Shown: positions 45,009 to 53,694 of the stretch, one piece after another
How positions within the stretch are numbered: the stretch's first letter is position 1
Layout: every line of letters starts with the position of its first letter
Source: Pusillimonas caeni
GTDB taxonomy: Bacteria > Pseudomonadota > Gammaproteobacteria > Burkholderiales > Burkholderiaceae_B
Direction: 5' to 3'
DNA length: 62,946 nucleotides
NCBI RefSeq assembly: GCF_003545815.1
Contig: NZ_PDUW01000014.1
Span: 1 to 62,946, forward strand
Notes under the pieces: model-generated
Told to the model about the DNA's origin: nothing
Database searches by the model: none
Seen by the model: only the letters and a program-made list of their open reading frames with translations
Made by a program: the position numbers and the translations under genes

Positions 45009-46172
45009 CTACTCCTGAACCGCGGCTACCTTGCCGTCCTTGATGACCACGAGATAGGTGTTCGCGTCGTACTGCGCGCTGGCACGGTCGCCCTCGCCGT
45101 CCTTGCGGAAAGAGATGTCGCCGTTCAGGCCGTCGATCTTGACGTTCCAGAGCGCTTCGCGGATTTTTTCCGGGGTGGGCTCGTCGACCGCTTCGAGGGC
45201 GGCAGCAATCGTGCGAATGCCGTCATAGCCGCGGAAGCTCTCGGTCAGGCCGGCCGGATTCAGCTTGCGTTTTTTCCATTCGGCAATGAAAGCCTTGGAC
45301 ATCTCGGGATGCGCTGTACTGTCGGGCGTCCAGGGCGTGAAGAAGAGCAGATGCATCGTGCCTTCGGCCGCGCTGCCGGCCTGTTCGACGAGCTGATCGG
45401 GGCTTTGCGAACCGCCCGTGGTGATGATCTGGCGCTTCAGACCCAGCGACTGAGCCTGCTTGAGCAGCAATGTCAGCTGCTCGACCGCGGTGGTGACGAT
45501 CAGAGTGTCGGCATCGCTGCCGCGGATCTCCGACAGCTGCGCCGTCATGTCCTGCGCCGCGGCGTCCATGATCAGTTCTTTGCCCACTTGCGCGCCATTG
45601 GCTTCCAGCACGCGCCTGAACTCGACCGCGGCGCCTCGCCCCCAGTCGTTGTTCACGACCAGCAAGTCGGCTTTCTTGATGCCCAGGGGCTCGATGTACC
45701 GCACGAAGTTGTCCGCCTCGATCGCGCTGGTGGGCGCCAGGCGGAATACATAGGGATTGCCCGACTTGGTGATCTTGACCGAGCTGGAGGTTTCAACCAC
45801 CATGGGAACCTTGTATTCCATCAGCTTGGGCATGCTCGCCAGAGTCAGCGTCGAACCCCACGCCCCCATGAGGACCGGCACTTTGTCTCGCACGATCAGC
45901 TTCTCGGTAACGTTGGAAGCCTCGGTCGGGTTGCTCTTGTTGTCCTCGACGACCAGTTCGATCTGCTTGCCCTTTATGCCTCCGTTGGCATTGATTTCTT
46001 CAGCCGCAATTTTCGCCCCTTGCAGGATGTAGTTGCCGGAAGCGGCGACGGCTCCCGTCAAGGGCTGATTGATGCCGATCTTCAAAGTTTCGGCATGAGC
46101 CGGCGCCAGCATGGCGAAAGAAACCGCGGTTGCTGCAAGACTGGAAGCGAGAAGTCGACTTCTGCGTTTCAT
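45009..46172 (-). CDS. livK: ABC transporter substrate-binding protein LivK (F420 island)
   Basis: A 387-residue periplasmic binding protein with signal peptide MKRRSRLLASSLAATAVSFA ending PAHA. The mature start ETLKIGINQPLTGAVAASG differs from all other binding proteins in the window, indicating a different ligand. It is the first gene of the transporter operon. AAGGAG precedes the ATG. The upstream region holds a GTAAGACAATAC motif shared with other units of the island. Confidence 0.93.
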   Translation of the reverse strand: MKRRSRLLASSLAATAVSFAMLAPAHAETLKIGINQPLTGAVAASGNYILQGAKIAAEEINANGGIKGKQIELVVEDNKSNPTEASNVTEKLIVRDKVPVLMGAWGSTLTLASMPKLMEYKVPMVVETSSSVKITKSGNPYVFRLAPTSAIEADNFVRYIEPLGIKKADLLVVNNDWGRGAAVEFRRVLEANGAQVGKELIMDAAAQDMTAQLSEIRGSDADTLIVTTAVEQLTLLLKQAQSLGLKRQIITTGGSQSPDQLVEQAGSAAEGTMHLLFFTPWTPDSTAHPEMSKAFIAEWKKRKLNPAGLTESFRGYDGIRTIAAALEAVDEPTPEKIREALWNVKIDGLNGDISFRKDGEGDRASAQYDANTYLVVIKDGKVAAVQE

Positions 46173-46248
46173 TGCATTACTCCTTTGATGTGTGAGAGAG
46201 AACTGCAGTCAAGCCCTAAAGTTTTGTTATTCCATCAACCCATTAATA

Positions 46249-46260
46249 GTAAGACAATAC
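46249..46260. promoter_or_regulatory. GTAAGACAATAC motif upstream of livK (shared with other units)
   Basis: GTAAGACAATAC lies 77 bases before the livK start. Similar sequences occur at 50869-50883 (GTAAGAGCAATACTT on the minus strand, before coxL), 51802-51811 (ATAAGACAAT, before the GntR gene) and 53695-53702 (AAGACAAT on the minus strand, before pxpB/pxpA). A common site for the GntR/UTRA regulator is a reasonable guess. Confidence 0.4.
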
Positions 46261-46375
46261 GTATAACAGCTTACGCCGTATATAGTGGTTCTTACTAATA
46301 CCGGCACTGAGATGCTGCTGATACTGCCAACTGCCAACGACACATGGCGCGCGGACTGGACTGACTGCTTGAGAC

Positions 46376-47611
46376 TCAGCGTGCCCCGAAGAGGCGTTTG
46401 AAGAAACCGGCCACCCGGTTGCGCAGCACCGAGAACAACAGGGCCCCTGCGTTCAGCTCGGTTACCTCGGCATGCGTGGCCGCGCCCTGCTCCGGCGCCC
46501 CACGATTTGAAAGACGGTGATGCAGATTCTGGGCAAACGCATCCGTCATGCGTTTGGCGATGTCCATGACGATGCCCGAGCGGCTGAACTGCGCCAAGGG
46601 CCCCGTCAGGGCGAAGCCGAGCTGCACATCCACCTGCGTCTCGGCCCCGTTATTGATTTCGGTAAGAACATACTCGACTTCGCCCCGCGTCGCGGACGCC
46701 GACTTGGTGTCGCGCGCCGAGCCGTAGATGGTTCCCTTGTAGTGGGCGTCGTCCCGCTCGACGTCCGCCGCACCCTCGAAATCGGCCACGATGGGGCCGA
46801 CCTTGACCCGCAGCCGGGGCTCCACATGCGTTGCCGTCGGCTCGGACAAAAGCGATGCGCCCGGCAGGCAAGTGGTGACCTGATCGAGCCGCCCGAAGAA
46901 CTCCCATACCTCGTCGCGCGGAAACGCCACCGTGAACGACTGCTGCAAGCGGGTCATGGGCTTGGAGTCGTCGACCTTGCGGCTCGCCGCCGGGGCGGCA
47001 GGCCTGGCCTTCGCTGCCGGCGCAGCCGCCCCGGCCGCGGAAGGAAGCACGATGCCGGCGGGGTCGGCCGCCATGACCTCCGCATGGCCCGAACCCACGG
47101 GGCCGACCGCCTGCCTTGGATTGACCACCTGATCGAGGCCGGCGGAGCAGCGCTCGTCCACCACGCGCTTGACCGCCTTGACGATGCCCACATAGCCCGT
47201 GCATCGGCACAGGTTCCCGCTCATGGCGTAGCGGATGTCCTGCTCGGTGGCGCCGGGCATCCTCAGGACCACATCGCGCGCGGACGCCAGCATGCCCGGC
47301 GTGCAGAAGCCGCATTGCAGGGCATGTTCTTGATTGAATGCAGTGCGCAAAGCCTGCATGACTTCATCGTCGTCCATGCCTTCGACGGTGGTGATCTGGG
47401 CGTTGTCGCATGCCACCGCCAGCGAAATGCAGGACCGCGCGGGCGTGCCGTCTATCAGCACGGTGCATGCGCCGCAAACGCCGTGTTCGCAGCCCAGGTG
47501 CGTGCCGGTCAGGTTCAGGTGATCGCGCAAGACGTCGGCCAGCTGCGTACGCGGTTCGATGGTCAGCCCCTTATGGGCTTTTCCATTGACATTCAGGGAT
47601 ATGGTCTTCAT
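46376..47611 (-). CDS. Molybdenum hydroxylase [2Fe-2S] subunit fused to a CoxG/SRPBCC domain
   Basis: A 411-residue fusion. Residues 1-155 are the small FeS subunit of xanthine-oxidase/CoxS type, with plant-type cluster Cys41, Cys46, Cys49, Cys61 and the second cluster Cys100, Cys103, Cys135, Cys137 (QCGFC and CRCTGY). An Ala/Pro-rich linker (about 156-218) leads to a CoxG-like SRPBCC domain (about 220-365). A hydrophobic/basic amphipathic tail (LFSVLRNRVAGFFKRLFGAR) may touch the membrane. CoxG is normally a separate protein tied to membrane attachment and quinone coupling of CO dehydrogenase. Fusion suggests direct electron delivery to the quinone pool (inference). Start at the ATG overlapping the FAD-subunit stop. 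Confidence 0.93.
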   Translation of the reverse strand: MKTISLNVNGKAHKGLTIEPRTQLADVLRDHLNLTGTHLGCEHGVCGACTVLIDGTPARSCISLAVACDNAQITTVEGMDDDEVMQALRTAFNQEHALQCGFCTPGMLASARDVVLRMPGATEQDIRYAMSGNLCRCTGYVGIVKAVKRVVDERCSAGLDQVVNPRQAVGPVGSGHAEVMAADPAGIVLPSAAGAAAPAAKARPAAPAASRKVDDSKPMTRLQQSFTVAFPRDEVWEFFGRLDQVTTCLPGASLLSEPTATHVEPRLRVKVGPIVADFEGAADVERDDAHYKGTIYGSARDTKSASATRGEVEYVLTEINNGAETQVDVQLGFALTGPLAQFSRSGIVMDIAKRMTDAFAQNLHHRLSNRGAPEQGAATHAEVTELNAGALLFSVLRNRVAGFFKRLFGAR

Positions 47612-48426
47612 AACTGTGCTCGCTGGACGGCACGCAAAAGCGCGGTCATGTGGATCTGGTTGGCGACCGGGTCGATCAGACCCGCTTGCTTGAACAGCTG
47701 CTCTATCTCGTGGGTCTTGATGTCGCCGTTGCGTTCGAAATAATCGCTTGCGTCGCTGATGACGATGGGCTTGGCTTCGATCGCGCCGATCACCACCCGG
47801 CACACGTCCCGGGCGGGGTCTTTCAGCACCACCGACATAGCATGCGCGAACTCTCCGGTCTTGCGGTTGATCTTGCAATGCCCCCATCTGGCATCGGCCG
47901 ACAAGCGCGGGATGAAGACCGAATCGACCAGGTCGCCGGGCCCCAGGTCGGTTTCGAACACGCTGGTCATCAGATCTTCGACCGGGATGCGCCGGTCGCC
48001 GGAAGGACCCACGATTCTGACCGTGGCGCCGATCGCCGCCAGGGACGTCACCCAGTCCGCCGCGGGGTCGGCATGAACCAGGCTGCCGCCCACCGTGCCG
48101 CGATTCCGTACCGCGCGATAAGCGATGCCCCGCGCGACCGCGGGCAAGGCCCCGTGCGTGACGTCGGGCACCCGCTTGTCTTCGATGTCGGCATGGGTGA
48201 TGCAGGCGCCCAGGGTCACGCCCTCGGTGGTTTCTTCCACGCGCTTGAACTCGGGGACGTGCGTGATGTCGACCAGGAGGTCGGGCTGCACCAGGCGCAG
48301 GTTCAGCATGGGGCCGAGCGACTGGCTTCCCGCCACCACCTTGACCATGATGTCATCGCGCTGAGTCAACTGGATCGCCGACTTGGGGTCGGCAACGCGC
48401 TCGTAATCGAACAACGACGGCTTCAT
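47608..48426 (-). CDS. Molybdenum hydroxylase FAD-binding medium subunit (CoxM-like)
   Basis: A 272-residue FAD subunit with the two FAD-binding motifs of the family, AGSQSLGPMLNLRL (A-G-G-x-S position) and RNRGTVGGSLVHADPAADW (T-x-G-G-S). It passes electrons from the FeS clusters to the acceptor. It overlaps the large- and small-subunit genes by four bases on each side, so the three subunits are translated together. Confidence 0.93.
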   Translation of the reverse strand: MKPSLFDYERVADPKSAIQLTQRDDIMVKVVAGSQSLGPMLNLRLVQPDLLVDITHVPEFKRVEETTEGVTLGACITHADIEDKRVPDVTHGALPAVARGIAYRAVRNRGTVGGSLVHADPAADWVTSLAAIGATVRIVGPSGDRRIPVEDLMTSVFETDLGPGDLVDSVFIPRLSADARWGHCKINRKTGEFAHAMSVVLKDPARDVCRVVIGAIEAKPIVISDASDYFERNGDIKTHEIEQLFKQAGLIDPVANQIHMTALLRAVQRAQL

Positions 48427-50810
48427 AGTTCCTCCATGGCCAGCGGCGCTTCTTGCCCGGCCGCCTTTTGGGACTGGGCCGACCGGGCCTTGAAAATGGC
48501 CTCCAGCACGCGATGGGGCGTGGCCGGCGAGGTATACAGCGCCGCGCCGAGCGGACGCAAGGCGTCGTTGATCGCATTGAGGATGGTCGCCGGCGGAGCG
48601 ATGGCGCCGCTTTCGCCGATGCCCTTGACGCCGAACTCGGTGTACGGCGAAAGCGTTTCCATGTGGATCAGCCGCGGCTCGGGCACCTCGGTGGGCCCGG
48701 GCAGCAGGTAATCGGCAAAGGTCGAGGCCAGCGGCTGGGCGGCCGCGTCGAAAGGCATTTCCTCGTACAGAGCGGTGCCGATGCCCTGGGCGGTGCCGCC
48801 ATAGATCTGGCCGTCGACCACCATGGGATTGACGAGCTTGCCGCCGTCCTCGACGACCACATAGTCCAGGATCTCGACATCGCCCGTTTGCGGGTCGACC
48901 GCCACCAGCGCGGCATGGGCGCCATATCCGAACGTGCCGGTATCGCGCTGTGGCTTATAGCCTTCGGTCACTTCCAGGCCGCCCGCATTGGCCTCGGGAG
49001 GCAGATCCTGCGGGCGCCGATACCAGATGCGGGCCACCTCGCTGATGGGCACGCTGGCCCCGTCGCTATGCACGGCGCCCTCGGAAACCGTGACCTTGTC
49101 GGGTGTGGTCTTCATCACGAAGGCGCCGATATGGCACAGGCGCTTCAGCAGCTCGTCGCACGCCCGGGACACCGCGCCGCCGGACATGACCATGCAGCGC
49201 GAGCCCCAGGTGCCGGTCGAATAAGGCGTGTACTCGGTGTCGCCGTGTATGACCTTGACGTCGGCCACATCGATGCCCAGCTTCTCGTTGGCCACCTGAG
49301 CCAGCGTGGTTTCCAGGCTCTGGCCGTGCGAGTGCGCCCCGATGCGGATCTCCAGGCCGCCGTCCGGCGTCATGCGCAAGGTGGCCTGCTCGTGGCCCGG
49401 CACCATGGGGATGCCCCAGCCAGCGTACACCGAGGTGCCGTGCGCCGCCTGCTCGCAGTACACCGCCAGGCCCACACCGATCAGCCGGCCATCGGGCTCT
49501 CCGCGCTTCTGCCGCTCGCGTATGGCAGGCAGGTCGATGGCGGCGACGGCGCGGCGCAGCGCTTCGGGATAATCGCCGCTGTCGAAATGCTTGTTGGTGA
49601 TGTTGTCGAACGGCATCTGCTCGGGCCGCACCAGCGACTTCATGCGCAACTCATAAGGCTCGACGCCGGCCGCGCGGGCCAGGTCGTCGAGCAGCAGTTC
49701 CAGGGCAAAACAAACGCCCGTACGGGCGACGCCCCGATAAGGCAGTATGGGGCACTTGTTGGTGGCGACGGAATAGGTCGCGCAATGGTAAGAGGGAAAA
49801 TCGTAGGTGCCCGGCAGGATGCTGCCGATCTGCCCCGCTTCCAGACATGCCGAGAACGGATAAGAAGAATAGGCGCCCGAGTCGACCGTGGCGTCGCAAT
49901 CGATGCCGAGCAGCCTGCCGTCGGCGGAGGCGTAGCCGGTGATGCGATAGTGGTGTTCGCGACAGTTCGCGCTTGCGGTGAGATGCTCGCGCCGGTCTTC
50001 GATCCAGCGCACCGGGTGGCCCAATTGCATCGCCAGCCAGCTGACGGCCACTTCTTCGGTCAGCAGTATGCCCTTGTAGCCGAAGCCGCCTCCCACGTCG
50101 GGCGTAATGACGCGCACCTGCCCCTCGGGCAGGCCGAGGCATTCGGCCAGGCCCGTGCGAACGATATGCGGAATCTGGGTGGCCGTGTACAAGACCAACT
50201 GCTCGACGCGCGTGTCCCAATAGGCGACGCACCCGCGTCCTTCCATGGGCGCCATCACCTGGCGCGAAGTGCGTATCTCGCGCGTCACCTTGATGGGCGC
50301 ATCGCGGACCGCGTCCATATTGACGCTGAAATCGGTGGTCAGGAACAGGTTGTCGGGCCATGCTTCGTGCAGCCGCGGAGCGTCGGGCTCGCGGCCCTTC
50401 AGCATGTCGGACACCGTGTCCAGCTCGTCGTATTCGACCTGCACGGCGGCGGCCACGTCTTCCGCCCTGGCGCGGGTTTCGGCCACGCACATGGCGACCA
50501 GTTCGCCGACGTGGCGGACCTTGCCGTCGGCCAGGATGGGTTGGGCGGATGAGCGGAAGCCCGGCAAGGCCGTATCCGCCACGATCGGCTTGACGCCGGC
50601 CCGGTTCAGGTCGGCGGCGGTATAGACCTGCCCCCGGCAATGTTCCGGAACATATATGTCGGCCAATTTCGCATGCGCCACCGGGCTGCGCACGAATGCC
50701 ACGTCCCGCATGCCGGCCAGGCGTATATCCGCAACGTACTGGCCTTTGCCACGCAAGTAACGGTCGTCTTCTTTGCGAAGCACCCGTTTACCCACACCCT
50801 GATTCGACAT
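48423..50810 (-). CDS. Molybdenum hydroxylase large subunit (Mo-pterin binding, CoxL-like form II)
   Basis: A 795-residue catalytic subunit of the xanthine oxidase family, with GQYVADIRLAGM at the N-terminus, PDVGGGFGYKG and the catalytic base Glu733 in GESGAIAPP. The active-site loop reads PYRGVAR (357-363), not the VAYRCSFR loop of true CO dehydrogenase. It is therefore a hydroxylase of an organic, probably N-heteroaromatic or aldehyde, substrate using water as oxygen donor. It is the first gene of the large-medium-small operon with an AGGAGA site. The substrate is unknown. Confidence 0.94.
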   Translation of the reverse strand: MSNQGVGKRVLRKEDDRYLRGKGQYVADIRLAGMRDVAFVRSPVAHAKLADIYVPEHCRGQVYTAADLNRAGVKPIVADTALPGFRSSAQPILADGKVRHVGELVAMCVAETRARAEDVAAAVQVEYDELDTVSDMLKGREPDAPRLHEAWPDNLFLTTDFSVNMDAVRDAPIKVTREIRTSRQVMAPMEGRGCVAYWDTRVEQLVLYTATQIPHIVRTGLAECLGLPEGQVRVITPDVGGGFGYKGILLTEEVAVSWLAMQLGHPVRWIEDRREHLTASANCREHHYRITGYASADGRLLGIDCDATVDSGAYSSYPFSACLEAGQIGSILPGTYDFPSYHCATYSVATNKCPILPYRGVARTGVCFALELLLDDLARAAGVEPYELRMKSLVRPEQMPFDNITNKHFDSGDYPEALRRAVAAIDLPAIRERQKRGEPDGRLIGVGLAVYCEQAAHGTSVYAGWGIPMVPGHEQATLRMTPDGGLEIRIGAHSHGQSLETTLAQVANEKLGIDVADVKVIHGDTEYTPYSTGTWGSRCMVMSGGAVSRACDELLKRLCHIGAFVMKTTPDKVTVSEGAVHSDGASVPISEVARIWYRRPQDLPPEANAGGLEVTEGYKPQRDTGTFGYGAHAALVAVDPQTGDVEILDYVVVEDGGKLVNPMVVDGQIYGGTAQGIGTALYEEMPFDAAAQPLASTFADYLLPGPTEVPEPRLIHMETLSPYTEFGVKGIGESGAIAPPATILNAINDALRPLGAALYTSPATPHRVLEAIFKARSAQSQKAAGQEAPLAMEEL

Positions 50811-50868
50811 CGCGATCTCCTATGTTTGCAGGGGCTCTGGACGAGCATGCTCGATGAAGAAACTAGCT

Positions 50869-50883
50869 AAGTATTGCTCTTAC
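50869..50883 (-). promoter_or_regulatory. GTAAGAGCAATACTT motif upstream of the Mo-hydroxylase operon
   Basis: On the minus strand this closely matches GTAAGACAATAC upstream of livK (46249-46260). It lies 59 bases before the large-subunit start. An ATATA-N6-TATAT dyad is about 15 bases further upstream. Confidence 0.35.
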
Positions 50884-50981
50884 CATCATTCTGAATATAG
50901 AACCATATATACTCCATCCGGGTTTACGTGGATATCCGGAAAAAGCATGGGAAAAAAAGAGGAGTGCGGGCTCCCCGGCCC

Positions 50982-51767
50982 TTACTTGGCTCGCCGGCGC
51001 GCTCTGGCCTCTTGGATCTGCCGAGGCTCTTCGGCATCCAGCAAGTCCATGTAGAGGCGGATGCAGTCGCTGCGATAGGTGATTTCGCCGACGTAGATGG
51101 CCACGTCGTTGTCCGACGTGACGACACAGCGGCACTCGGCGGTGGGCGCGCTGAGGGAAACGCCGAGAAGCTGCGCGACTTCAGGGTCGGCGGTGCCGAT
51201 GGTCATGGTCTGATGCGCTTTCTTCACGATGGTGCCCCTGAGCTTGTCGAGCACGGTAAGCGCCGTGTGCTTCATGAACTCGTCTCGATATTGCTCGAGC
51301 ACCGATTTTTCGATGTGCACGCTGACCACGGCATAAGGCATGCCGTCGCGCAATTGCAGGCTGCGCAGAAAGCCGTATTGTTCGGCCAGCTGGCCCTCTT
51401 CGGGGCTCAGGCGCGGATAGGCCGGCGGTTCTTTGACGTCGATGAAGCGGGGAACGTTGTTCTTGATCGACTGGATCATTGCGTCCCAGGAGGTTTCCAG
51501 GGTGAGCCAGCGCTTGTCGTTGACGTGTTCGGCGACAAAAGTGCCGCGCCCCTGCTGGCGCATCAGCAGGCCTTCTTTTTCCAGCAGCCCCACCGCTTGG
51601 CGGACGGTGACCCGCGCCCGCTTGAATTCTTCTTCGAGCTCTTCGAGCGTGGAGATTTTTTCGCCAGGAAGCCACTCACCCGTTTCGATGCGTCGCCTGA
51701 GCGCGGACGCCACCTGTATATACGCAGGGATGTGTCCGCTCAAACTCTCTACGTGCCTTTTCTGCAT
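50982..51767 (-). CDS. GntR-family (HutC/UTRA) transcriptional regulator
   Basis: A 261-residue regulator. The N-terminal winged helix is at about residues 12-75 (GEKISTLEELEEEFKRARVTVRQAVGLLEKEGLL) and the C-terminal UTRA ligand domain follows (GMPYAVVSVHIEKSVLEQY). Regulators of this type respond to pathway metabolites. It lies in the centre of the island between the Mo-hydroxylase and pxpBC and is the best candidate for its common regulator. A GGAG site precedes the ATG at 51767. It may be cotranscribed with pxpBC (82-base gap). Confidence 0.9.
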   Translation of the reverse strand: MQKRHVESLSGHIPAYIQVASALRRRIETGEWLPGEKISTLEELEEEFKRARVTVRQAVGLLEKEGLLMRQQGRGTFVAEHVNDKRWLTLETSWDAMIQSIKNNVPRFIDVKEPPAYPRLSPEEGQLAEQYGFLRSLQLRDGMPYAVVSVHIEKSVLEQYRDEFMKHTALTVLDKLRGTIVKKAHQTMTIGTADPEVAQLLGVSLSAPTAECRCVVTSDNDVAIYVGEITYRSDCIRLYMDLLDAEEPRQIQEARARRRAK

Positions 51768-51801
51768 GGGTGAAGCTCCACAATCAGTTACCCTGTTGAC
51801 A

Positions 51802-51811
51802 ATAAGACAAT
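51802..51811. promoter_or_regulatory. ATAAGACAAT motif upstream of the GntR gene
   Basis: It lies 35 bases upstream of the regulator start codon and matches the AAGACAAT core found upstream of livK and in the pxp divergent region, consistent with autoregulation. Pattern evidence only. Confidence 0.35.
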
Positions 51812-51849
51812 CTTCGGCAAGATTTTACCCAAGCCCTTCAAACGTTGCC

Positions 51850-52875
51850 TCAAACTACCCCGCTCGTCAAATTTTCCGTCCGCAGCGCCGCCAGGTCGAT
51901 TACGCCGGCCGGCGCCACTTCCCGCAGGCCATATTCCGCGATATTACACAATCGCGCGTGCAGGTCGCGAGCCAGCGCCTCGGCTTCCTCCAGCGACACT
52001 TGCTCGAACCGGACGGCGGAACCCGGGCGGCGGCGCGCCAATACGGAAATGTCGCTTGAAATCACCGTCGCGATCTTGGGATAGCCTCCCGTGGTCTGAG
52101 CATCGGCCAGCAATACGATGGGCAGGCCCGAACCGGGCACCTGAATGGCCCCGCTGACGATGCCGTCCGACACCAGATCGTAGCCGTCGGCATGCTCCAG
52201 CGCGGGGCCGTCCAGGCGAAAGCCCATGCGGTCGGCTTTGTCCGACACGACGTATTCCCCCGAAAAAAAAACGTGCCTGGCCTGCGGCGTGAAATAGTCG
52301 TCCTGCGGCCCGAGAACGACGCGTATGGCCTGCGAATACCCGTAATCGTAAGGCGCGGCAAGCTCTTTCTCGGAGCGTACGTCAACGTCCGGCGCAGCCA
52401 GCGGGAGGATATCGCCACGCTGCAGGACCCGGCCCTGCAGTCCTCCTATGCCGCCGCGGACATAGGTGGAAGCGCTGCCGAGCTGCATGGGCAGGTCGAA
52501 GCCGCCCTCCAGCGCCAGGTAGCCGGACAGGGACCGGCCCAGCGATGTCACCTTGACGACGTCGCCGCGAACCAGGCGCACGCTTCGGCCGGCCGGAACC
52601 GACAGCCGGCGCGCGCCCGTCACGGCAAGCTGGCCGTCGCAGCCGAACAGCGCCACCCGGGCGGCGCTTGCCTGCACTTCGAACGACATGCCTTGCAACA
52701 GCATTTCCAGGACCGCGGCGCCCGGCGGGTTGCCCACCAGTACGTTGGCCAACCGGGCGCTTACCTTGTCCACGGCGCCCGACACGGGCACGCCGACGTC
52801 CTGATATCCCATGCGGCCCATGTCCTGGAAGGTGGTGTAGGGCCCCGCGTCCAGCACTTTCAATGCGCTCGTCAT
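51850..52875 (-). CDS. pxpC: 5-Oxoprolinase subunit C-like (biotin-dependent carboxyltransferase/KipA family)
   Basis: A 341-residue member of the PxpC/KipA/allophanate-hydrolase subunit 2 family (PYTTFQDMGRMGYQDVGVPVSGAVD start; SADKADRMG-type block SDKADRMGFRLDGP). With PxpA and PxpB it hydrolyses 5-oxoproline (a lactam) at the cost of ATP. The ATG at 52875 overlaps the pxpB stop by four bases. pxpA is divergent instead of in the same operon. In this island the lactam substrate may be a reduced heterocycle rather than 5-oxoproline (inference). Confidence 0.9.
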   Translation of the reverse strand: MTSALKVLDAGPYTTFQDMGRMGYQDVGVPVSGAVDKVSARLANVLVGNPPGAAVLEMLLQGMSFEVQASAARVALFGCDGQLAVTGARRLSVPAGRSVRLVRGDVVKVTSLGRSLSGYLALEGGFDLPMQLGSASTYVRGGIGGLQGRVLQRGDILPLAAPDVDVRSEKELAAPYDYGYSQAIRVVLGPQDDYFTPQARHVFFSGEYVVSDKADRMGFRLDGPALEHADGYDLVSDGIVSGAIQVPGSGLPIVLLADAQTTGGYPKIATVISSDISVLARRRPGSAVRFEQVSLEEAEALARDLHARLCNIAEYGLREVAPAGVIDLAALRTENLTSGVV

Positions 52876-53594
52876 GATGCCACCCTCTCGCAAACCATTT
52901 CAAAGTCACCGGCCTGGACGGCCTTGCGGATGCCGGCGTATTCGGCCGACCCGATGGGCTGGAACCGCACTTTGTCGCCCGGCCGCAGCAGGGCGGGATC
53001 CTCGGCGTCGGCATCGAACAGGCGGATCGGCGTCGCGCCGATCAGGTGCCAGCCGCCGGGACTTTCGAGGGGATAGATGGCGGTCATGACCGAGGCAATG
53101 GCGACAGAGCCCGGCGGCACGCGCGTGCGGGGATTGCTGCGCCTCGGCAGCACCAGCGCCGGCGGCAGATCGCCCATATAGGGATAGCCGGGGACAAAGC
53201 CCAGCATGTACACATGAAAAAGCGTCCCGGCGTGCTGTTCGACGACCTGGATTGCGGTGAGTCCGCTGGCCTGCGCCACGTCGTCGACGTCCGGCGCGTA
53301 CTCGCCTTCGTAGCAGACCGGAATGGTCCATTGACGCGCCTCTTGCCGCTGGGCGTCCGATGATTCCAGCAAGCCTTCGAGCCGGCCCTTGAGTTCGTCG
53401 CCGCCGACGATGAGCGGATCGTAATGCACCAGCAAAGACCGGAAGGTGGGCACCAGGTCGGTCACGCCCGGAATGCCCAGCGCCCTTATTCGCCGGCTCA
53501 GCCGCAGCACGCGGTCGCTCAGCGCCCGGTCGATGACGTCGCCAAACTGCACCACCATCGCCGTGTCGCCCTCTTTAAGAAACTGCACAGTCAT
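52872..53594 (-). CDS. pxpB: 5-Oxoprolinase subunit B-like (KipI/allophanate hydrolase subunit 1 family)
   Basis: A 240-residue PxpB family protein with the diagnostic GFVPGYPYMGDLPP, PRRSNPRTRVPPGSVAIA and ESPGGWHLIG blocks. It forms the ATP-using component with PxpC. GGAGAAAG precedes the ATG at 53594. The 5' leader contains an 11-bp GC-rich hairpin. Confidence 0.92.
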   Translation of the reverse strand: MTVQFLKEGDTAMVVQFGDVIDRALSDRVLRLSRRIRALGIPGVTDLVPTFRSLLVHYDPLIVGGDELKGRLEGLLESSDAQRQEARQWTIPVCYEGEYAPDVDDVAQASGLTAIQVVEQHAGTLFHVYMLGFVPGYPYMGDLPPALVLPRRSNPRTRVPPGSVAIASVMTAIYPLESPGGWHLIGATPIRLFDADAEDPALLRPGDKVRFQPIGSAEYAGIRKAVQAGDFEMVCERVAS

Positions 53595-53634
53595 CAGCTT
53601 TCTCCGCTTTCCCTTGCCGAAGTTCAGGCCCGGC

Positions 53635-53670
53635 GGGCCTGCAACGGGGCTTGGGGCCTGTTGCAGGCCC
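53635..53670 (-). promoter_or_regulatory. GC-rich hairpin in the pxpB leader
   Basis: GGGCCTGCAAC (53635-53645) and GTTGCAGGCCC (53660-53670) are perfect reverse complements. An alternative shorter stem GGGCCTG-TTG-CAGGCCC (53654-53670) overlaps it. Two mutually exclusive stems in a 5' leader could act as an attenuator. There is no T run on the minus strand before pxpB. Confidence 0.4.
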
Positions 53671-53694
53671 TAGGGTTTCCATGAGTCAAATGAT

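Noticed and set aside
45009-46172. True branched-chain amino acid transport by the liv operons
   Set aside because: Both liv sets are embedded among ring-degradation genes and their binding proteins differ from each other. Amino acid specificity is not supported by context.
48423-50810. Aerobic CO dehydrogenase large subunit (CoxL)
   Set aside because: The Cu/Mo active-site loop VAYRCSFR is absent. The loop reads PYRGVAR, which marks the broader hydroxylase group.
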